From Faecenecus sp036648855 (lineage in GTDB: Bacteria; Bacillota_I; Bacilli_A; RF39; UBA660): 8,124 bases of DNA. The notes below the pieces were generated by a model. That model searched no databases and was not told where the DNA came from. It saw only the letters and a program-made list of their open reading frames with translations. The translations under genes were made by a program, and so were the position numbers. The DNA lies in the NCBI GenBank assembly GCA_036648855.1, contig JAVWCU010000042.1:1-8124 (forward strand). The letters run 5' to 3'. This document shows positions 5,112 to 8,124 of the stretch, in pieces; position 1 is the stretch's first letter; the number at the start of each line of letters is the position of its first letter.

Positions 5112-6524
5112 TTAATTCGACATGTATTTCTTTACCTCTTCATATTCACTATAAGGAAGATATTCATCTCCTATAGCCATATAATTATCTCTTCCTTTTC
5201 CCGCTAATAAAATAATATCATTATCCTCTGCTATTTTTAAAGCCTTTTCTATTGCCTTAGACCTATCAGTAATAATCTCATAATTAGTATTTTTACTATC
5301 TCCTATCAAATCTTTAATAATCTGATTTACATCTTCATTTCTAGGATCATCACTAGTAAATATTACATAGTCAGATTTTTCTAACACTATTTTCCCAATA
5401 ACCGGTCTTTTCTCATGTTCTCTACCTCCTGCTGCTCCAGTAACTGTAATTAATCTGCCTTTTTTAACACTACCCAAATATGTTAAAACCTTATCCAAAG
5501 CGTCAGTAGTATGAGCATAATCTAAAATTATTTGATACTTTTGCCCAAACTTTAAAGACTCAAGGCGCCCATTAATAGGTGTTATATTAGTTATTCTAGC
5601 TAACACTGTAGATATATCATAACCTAAAGCAATTACAGCTAAAATAGCAGCACTTAAATTATAAACATTAAACTCCCCTAATAAAGGACTAACTATTTGA
5701 TAAGTACTACCTTTATAAGCAACCGTAATATCAGTTTGATTATTCATAAGCCTAATATCTAAAATCCTAAAATCTGCTAGTACTGATTTACCATAAGTTA
5801 AAACAGTACCCCTTGTTATACTTTTAACTCTTTCATAATAAGCATCATCTATATTTAAAATAGCATAGCCTGTATCTTTTGTTTGCTTAAATAACTCACA
5901 TTTACAACTGACATAATTCTCAAGAGTCTTATGAATATTTAGATGATCTTCTGTAATATTTGTTAAAATACTAACCTGATACTGAATTGTTGTTAATCTT
6001 TTTCTATAAAAAGCCTCACTAGATGTTTCCATACTGACATACTGAATTCGATTATCTACAAATGTCCTAAAATAAGGAAATAATCGATCAGAATCAGGAG
6101 TCGAGTTTCTAATTGTCTCAGCTACATTAGCATATATTAAACCATTTGTTCCTATATAACCACATTTATCTTTACCTAGTAAATCTTGAATAATTAAAGC
6201 AACTGTTGTCTTACCATTAGTACCAGTTACTCCAATCATTGTTAATTTATCTTCCGGATGATCATAAAATCTTGCCATTAATAGTGGTAATTCTTGATTA
6301 GTATTAGCAACTTTTATAACTGGAACACTTGCTACAACTTCTCTACTTACAACAAGGGCAACTGCTCCATTTTTAATAGCGTCCTCTATAAAATCATGCC
6401 TATCTACACTTACCCCCATAGTACAAATAAATAAATCCCCTGGTTCAATTTCCTTAGAATTTATCTTAATACCTTTAATTTCTATAGTACTATCTATATC
6501 ATACAATTCATTTAATCTTTTCAT
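5112..6524 (-). CDS. murE: UDP-N-acetylmuramoyl-tripeptide synthetase MurE
   Basis: This Mur ligase makes the cytoplasmic peptidoglycan precursor by adding the third stem-peptide residue to UDP-MurNAc-L-Ala-D-Glu, using ATP. It has 470 residues. The N-terminal UDP-binding domain is followed by the P-loop GVTGTNGKTT (98-107), METSSEAF (165-172), TNITEDHLNIH (188-198) and KCELF, with K208 as the likely carbamylated lysine. The C-terminal domain contains ILDYAHTTDAL (333-343), GAAGGREHEKRP (363-374) and DDPRNED (392-398). The arginine in DDPR is the usual sign of meso-diaminopimelate ligases, where the common form is DNPR; lysine ligases normally lack it. The SSEAF block replaces the commoner SSHAL. 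Substrate choice is therefore likely DAP but not certain. The ATG overlaps the truB TGA as ATGA, so translation is probably coupled to truB. No separate promoter is seen. Confidence 0.93.
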   Translation of the reverse strand: MKRLNELYDIDSTIEIKGIKINSKEIEPGDLFICTMGVSVDRHDFIEDAIKNGAVALVVSREVVASVPVIKVANTNQELPLLMARFYDHPEDKLTMIGVTGTNGKTTVALIIQDLLGKDKCGYIGTNGLIYANVAETIRNSTPDSDRLFPYFRTFVDNRIQYVSMETSSEAFYRKRLTTIQYQVSILTNITEDHLNIHKTLENYVSCKCELFKQTKDTGYAILNIDDAYYERVKSITRGTVLTYGKSVLADFRILDIRLMNNQTDITVAYKGSTYQIVSPLLGEFNVYNLSAAILAVIALGYDISTVLARITNITPINGRLESLKFGQKYQIILDYAHTTDALDKVLTYLGSVKKGRLITVTGAAGGREHEKRPVIGKIVLEKSDYVIFTSDDPRNEDVNQIIKDLIGDSKNTNYEIITDRSKAIEKALKIAEDNDIILLAGKGRDNYMAIGDEYLPYSEYEEVKKYMSN

Positions 6525-7390
6525 AGTTCTTCCCTTCTAACAAATAATCTATCCATTACCAGCTGTTTATCATTAACCTCATTTACTTTATATAAAGCAA
6601 TTAATTTACCCTCTGTTGTATATATTTTCACCTTAGTAGTATATCCTAAATTATTAAGTGGAACTCCATCATAAATATGTCCTTCTTCTACTCTATTTAC
6701 TATATAACTAGGATAACCCCTTAAAACAGAATCAATAGTAATAAGCTGAGTATCCTTACTAACCTGGTTTAGTTCTATACATTCATCAAGAGAAATATTA
6801 CCCTGCTTAATTCTACATAAAGCACACATAGAACAAGGTATTTTTAACTTATCTCCAATATCTTTTATCAAGCTTCTAATATAAGTACCTTTACTAACAC
6901 TAACTTTAAAAGTAAAAGTATCAGCCGTTAATTCTAAAAGCTCTATTTGATTAATAACTACTGTCCGTTTAGGTAAAGTAACTGGAATATGTAATCTTCC
7001 ATACTCATAAAGTTTTCTGCCATTTACTCTTACCGCTGAATAAAGAGGTACTGTCTGAGAAATAGTCCCCACAAAAGACTGTAAGATATCATCTAACTCT
7101 GTTTTTGTTACTTCTCTTAATATACTAGTTGCTACTACCTCTCCCGTTATATCTAAAGTATCAGTTAATATACCCATTTTAGCACTTGCTATATAAGACT
7201 TATCTTCAGTTGTCAACTCATCAATCAGCTTAGTACCCATTCCTAAAGCTATTATTAAAACCCCTGTTGCAATTGGATCAAGAGTCCCTGTATGTCCTAC
7301 CCTAGATACTCCATAAATTCTACATATTTCATTAACAACATCTCTACTAGTTAAATTAATAGGTTTATTTATAAAAAGAAATCCATCCAC
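6521..7390 (-). CDS. truB: tRNA pseudouridine(55) synthase TruB
   Basis: TruB converts U55 in the T-loop of tRNAs to pseudouridine in the cytoplasm. The 289-residue protein shows GHTGTLDPIATGVL (32-45) with catalytic D38, DKSYIASAKMGILTDTLD (63-80), the RNA-binding SAVRVNGRKLYEYGR (118-132) and KGTYIRSLIKDIG (167-179). A PUA-like C-terminal part follows, so the length is normal for the family. Translation starts at a GTG (7390-7388) with AGGTGAT three bases upstream; no in-frame ATG fits better. It is the first gene of a truB-murE unit, with the stop TGA overlapping the murE ATG. That pairing is unusual, since truB often sits with rbfA, ribF or rpsO. The TGA stop also indicates the standard code. 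The promoter region is shared with a divergent plus-strand gene. Confidence 0.96.
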   Translation of the reverse strand: MDGFLFINKPINLTSRDVVNEICRIYGVSRVGHTGTLDPIATGVLIIALGMGTKLIDELTTEDKSYIASAKMGILTDTLDITGEVVATSILREVTKTELDDILQSFVGTISQTVPLYSAVRVNGRKLYEYGRLHIPVTLPKRTVVINQIELLELTADTFTFKVSVSKGTYIRSLIKDIGDKLKIPCSMCALCRIKQGNISLDECIELNQVSKDTQLITIDSVLRGYPSYIVNRVEEGHIYDGVPLNNLGYTTKVKIYTTEGKLIALYKVNEVNDKQLVMDRLFVRREEL

Positions 7391-7415
7391 AATATCACCT
7401 GATACTATTATACCA
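7391..7415 (-). promoter_or_regulatory. truB compact extended -10 promoter and Shine-Dalgarno module
   Basis: The minus strand reads TGGTATAAT (7415-7407, extended -10), AGTATC, AGGTGAT (7400-7394), ATT and then the GTG start. No good -35 is present. The predicted start is at the first A of AGGTGAT, so the mRNA leader would be about 10 nt. The spacing of every part equals that at yqeG and sigK. Confidence 0.65.
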
Positions 7416-7454
7416 TAAGAAAAAGGACTATATGAGGCAAAATAAGAATTATTA

Positions 7455-7484
7455 TTGACAAAGCAATGATAATTCTGTTATAAT
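7455..7484 (+). promoter_or_regulatory. Strong SigA promoter of the divergent plus-strand gene
   Basis: A perfect TTGACA (7455-7460) is separated by 18 bp from a perfect TATAAT (7479-7484). TG precedes it as an extended -10 (7476-7477). The predicted start is near 7491, giving a leader of about 25 nt. This is the best promoter match in the window and faces away from the truB promoter. Confidence 0.85.
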
Positions 7485-7503
7485 AAAGCCCGTTCGCCCT
7501 TAA

Positions 7504-7510
7504 AAGGAGG
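7504..7510 (+). promoter_or_regulatory. Consensus ribosome-binding site AAGGAGG
   Basis: AAGGAGG followed by T is fully complementary to the 16S anti-Shine-Dalgarno and lies five bases before the ATG at 7516. With the near-consensus promoter, this fixes the start of the plus-strand gene and predicts efficient translation. Confidence 0.9.
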
Positions 7511-7515
7511 TCACA

Positions 7516-8124
7516 ATGAACAATACAAATAATGAAAATAATAGTGTATATAAAAATATCTCAAATTTAATTCAACCTAATACTAAAGAAGAAGTAACTT
7601 TACTAAGAGAAATAAAGAATTATTTAAGAGAAATACCCTTTGTAAGCAAAGAATTAACCTTACTCCAATTAAGAAGAGTTCTAACAGAAGATAATTTAAT
7701 GTTTACTAAAGATGGCTTTCCTTCTTTTTCTCCTAAAACTAGAGATTTATTTTTAATTAAACATTATCTAATTAATTACTATGCTGATATTCATAGAACT
7801 GATTATACTAACAAAACTGAAGTAATAGAAGTTGTTATTAGAAAATGTTTAGGAAACTGTCTACCTCGATTAGATGTAGATAGCTTACTTTTAGCTATCA
7901 AAGCTGATTCTTCTTATACAAGTAATAGTAAAACTCTTACTATTAGAAGTCATCTAGCTAAACTATTTACTGAAAACTATACAGATGGCTCTAATCAATT
8001 AGTCAGAGCTATTATCGATAAAGGTAATAGTTGGGATTTTATTAAAGCTATGAACGATTTAGAACTTTATGAAAAGCATATGTTAGGACATCACTCTATT
8101 AAAGAATATGTAAAAAGGACCACA
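7516..8124 (+). CDS. Partial gene of unknown function, divergent from truB
   Basis: I do not recognise this protein. The frame opens at ATG 7516 after a consensus AAGGAGG and continues without a stop for 203 codons to the right edge, so the 3' end is missing. Its coding nature is supported by the long open frame in AT-rich DNA, AGA-type codon use like the neighbours, and a near-consensus promoter. The first 15 or so residues are rich in Asn (MNNTNNENN). The rest looks soluble and mainly helical, with no signal peptide or membrane segment. It includes two cysteines four residues apart (KCLGNC, about 114-119), too few for a clear zinc site, and a C-terminal charged stretch with LGHHS. It is the only plus-strand gene here. 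It could be a lineage-specific housekeeping protein, a regulator or accessory gene; the visible part does not decide. Confidence 0.85.
   Translation, partial: MNNTNNENNSVYKNISNLIQPNTKEEVTLLREIKNYLREIPFVSKELTLLQLRRVLTEDNLMFTKDGFPSFSPKTRDLFLIKHYLINYYADIHRTDYTNKTEVIEVVIRKCLGNCLPRLDVDSLLLAIKADSSYTSNSKTLTIRSHLAKLFTENYTDGSNQLVRAIIDKGNSWDFIKAMNDLELYEKHMLGHHSIKEYVKRTT

Noticed and set aside
7391..7515. Riboswitch or small RNA in the divergent intergenic region
   Set aside because: The 125 bp are filled by two promoters and two ribosome-binding sites, leaving leaders too short for a structured riboswitch.

Overview
The window comes from a low-GC, spore-forming relative of the Bacilli/Erysipelotrichia or RF39-like Firmicutes (inference). 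The supporting evidence is a strongly AT-rich sequence, AGA as the dominant arginine codon, a pro-sigmaK gene, a YqeG-YqeH pair, and Shine-Dalgarno sites complementary to the Bacillus-type 16S 3' end. TGA ends truB, so the organism appears to use the standard bacterial code and not the Mycoplasma code.

All complete genes lie on the minus strand. Read in the direction of transcription (high to low coordinates), they are truB and murE (overlapping by ATGA), sigK (followed by an intrinsic terminator), a divergent endonuclease IV-like TIM-barrel gene with its own extended -10 promoter, a membrane-anchored polysaccharide deacetylase with Ig-like repeats, yqeG and yqeH (8-nt overlap), and a partial unknown ORF with a ten-G tract near its start. 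On the plus strand, a partial gene of unknown function leaves truB divergently from a near-consensus promoter at 7455-7484 and runs off the right edge, open for 203 codons.

The genes mix tRNA modification (TruB), ribosome assembly (YqeH, probably YqeG), cell-wall precursor synthesis (MurE), wall modification (the deacetylase) and late mother-cell sporulation transcription (SigK). MurE, the deacetylase and SigK could all contribute to wall, cortex or spore formation, but the window does not prove that link. No gap exceeds 300 bases, and no tRNA, rRNA, CRISPR array, insertion sequence or phage gene was seen.

Three observations stand out. (1) yqeG, sigK and truB share an identical compact start module, TATAAT-N6-AGGTGAT-N3-start. 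It predicts mRNAs that begin exactly at the Shine-Dalgarno, with a leader of about 10 nt. (2) A ten-G run inside the 5' end of the left-edge ORF looks like a phase-variation switch, unless it is an assembly artefact. (3) The TIM-barrel protein keeps some endonuclease IV zinc-ligand positions but has lost others.
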